This document shows positions 63,226 to 64,000 of a stretch of DNA of 64,000 bases, in pieces. The position numbers were made by a program, and so were the translations under genes. This DNA comes from Marivirga lumbricoides. GTDB taxonomy: Bacteria; Bacteroidota; Bacteroidia; Cytophagales; Cyclobacteriaceae. Location: contig NZ_BMEC01000007.1 in assembly GCF_014636295.1 (NCBI RefSeq), forward strand, positions 124,001 through 188,000, read 5' to 3'. Numbering within the stretch: the stretch's first letter is position 1; the number at the start of each line of letters is the position of its first letter. The notes below the pieces were generated by a model. The model was not told the origin of the DNA. It ran no database searches and was given only the letters and a program-made list of their open reading frames with translations.

Positions 63226-64000
63226 ATGCCACAGTGGAAGAAACTGTCTCATCAACAGATTAATGAACGTATATTTTCAGCGCTTAAAGAGAATGTAAAT
63301 TATTATAATGAGGATAAAGTAGGGATTCCGGCCTCTCATCTGGACGATAAAGTCTTTTATCAAAATGCTCCCTTTCTGGAGGATGCTCCTTTTCTCTCTG
63401 CCTTAATTCATAACCCCAACCATATTGGCTGCCATACGCTTGGAAGCTCCGAGAGCTTTTTCAAAGGAACACAGGCTATTGAAAAGGAAGTGATAGAAAT
63501 TTGTGCAGGCAATATTTTGAAAGGTGGAGAAGATGATGATTTTGACGGCTATGTGGCATCGGGTGGAACAGAGGCGAATATGCAGGCTGTCTGGATATAC
63601 AGAAATTATTTTATGCAGGAATTTGGTGCTACGTTAGATGAAATAGCCCTTATCAGTTCAGAAGATGCTCATTATTCTTCTGCTAAAGCTTCCAATGTTT
63701 TTCAGATTTCCTTCTTTAGGGTGCCCGTAGAAAATAAAAATAGAAAAATAAACCACGAGGCTGTGAAGCAGACTGTTGAAACGGCAAAGCAGGAAGGTAA
63801 AAAGTACTTTATAGTAGTAGCAAATATGATGACTACCATGTTCGGCTCTGTAGATGATGTAGCGTGTTATACTGAAGTGATGAGGGCATTGGATCTTCCT
63901 TTTAAGTTACATGTTGATGGTGCTTACGGTGGTTTTTTCTATCCTTTTTCCAAGCCGGAAAATAGTTTGAATTTCAGTAACCCTGATGTAAATTCAATTA
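63226..64000 (+). CDS. PLP-dependent amino-acid decarboxylase (group II), truncated by window end
   Basis: Open from ATG 63226 to the window end, 258 codons visible. Visible are IGCHTLGSSESF (about 66-77), ASGGTEANMQAVW (about 107-119) and LHVDGAYGGFFYPF (about 227-240), where the Asp contacts the PLP pyridine nitrogen. The catalytic Lys lies beyond the window. The group includes glutamate, aspartate and tyrosine decarboxylases; the substrate is not decidable from this part. The ATG follows a 140-nt gap after psd. Confidence 0.88.
   Translation, partial: MPQWKKLSHQQINERIFSALKENVNYYNEDKVGIPASHLDDKVFYQNAPFLEDAPFLSALIHNPNHIGCHTLGSSESFFKGTQAIEKEVIEICAGNILKGGEDDDFDGYVASGGTEANMQAVWIYRNYFMQEFGATLDEIALISSEDAHYSSAKASNVFQISFFRVPVENKNRKINHEAVKQTVETAKQEGKKYFIVVANMMTTMFGSVDDVACYTEVMRALDLPFKLHVDGAYGGFFYPFSKPENSLNFSNPDVNSI

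Noticed and set aside
1-64000. CRISPR arrays, IS elements, prophage genes, tRNA or rRNA genes
   Set aside because: Reading of all intergenic regions gave no direct-repeat arrays, transposase or integrase signatures, or cloverleaf-like segments; a tRNAscan and repeat search would confirm.

Overview
The window looks like chromosomal DNA of a Bacteroidota bacterium, probably order Cytophagales. The evidence is the AT-rich genome, the gene order PorG-like / uppS / bamA / ompH / ompH, a Rho with a long charged insertion, a DksA-like protein lacking its zinc cysteines, many SPII lipoproteins, and promoters resembling the Bacteroidota -33 TTG / -7 TAnnTTTG type. The order is an inference from overall gene content and was not tested by alignment. 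No tRNA, rRNA, CRISPR array, insertion sequence or prophage gene was seen.

Region 1 (1-15.5 kb, + strand) is a surface polysaccharide locus. It holds two Wzy/ligase-type membrane proteins, a Wzx-type flippase, three GT4 glycosyltransferases, a CapA-like metallophosphatase, a PaaK-like adenylate-forming enzyme, a fused MDR + Gfo/Idh/MocA oxidoreductase, a heparinase II/III-like protein and a WecA/MraY-type initiating phosphoglycosyltransferase. Most genes from 4.6 kb on overlap or nearly touch, so they are probably one operon. A clearly decayed methyltransferase gene lies at 2.6-3.2 kb.

Region 2 (15.5-19.4 kb) is a sulfate activation set: cysQ on the - strand, then cysC-cysD-cysN on the + strand. 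No sulfite or PAPS reductase is present, so PAPS made here may feed sulfation. Region 3 (19.5-31.3 kb) has pheS, a 3-hydroxyacyl-CoA dehydrogenase, a Rieske-like lipoprotein, a - strand group of MoxR ATPase plus three periplasmic PPIase/chaperone proteins, and a partner-switching module (RsbW-like kinase, STAS antagonist, membrane SpoIIE-type phosphatase), followed by RlpA.

Region 4 (31.3-39.9 kb) is mostly housekeeping: an SDR, metK, a tetrapyrrole-methylase-type methyltransferase, an alpha/beta hydrolase, pdxJ, a YqeY-like protein, CvpA, a PabA/TrpG glutaminase, a second hydrolase, a CBS-ACT protein and nadK. Region 5 (39.9-46.5 kb) is an envelope biogenesis operon with two PorG/DUF6089-like proteins, uppS, bamA and two ompH/skp genes, closed by a strong terminator.

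Region 6 (46.5-64 kb) contains ldcA, chrA, a 2OG-Fe(II) oxygenase, an orphan lipoprotein, a rho-corA pair, serS, a pseudouridine synthase, scpB, the DksA-like gene, a DMT transporter, dusB, CPBP protease-DUF2007-cdsA, a glutamate dehydrogenase, psd, and a PLP-dependent decarboxylase cut by the window end. I found no clearly new multi-gene system. The best candidates for a second look are the polysaccharide modification block at 6.9-13.1 kb, the Rieske-like lipoprotein that has lost a cluster ligand, the palindromic structure after serS, and the hairpin at the rho-corA junction.
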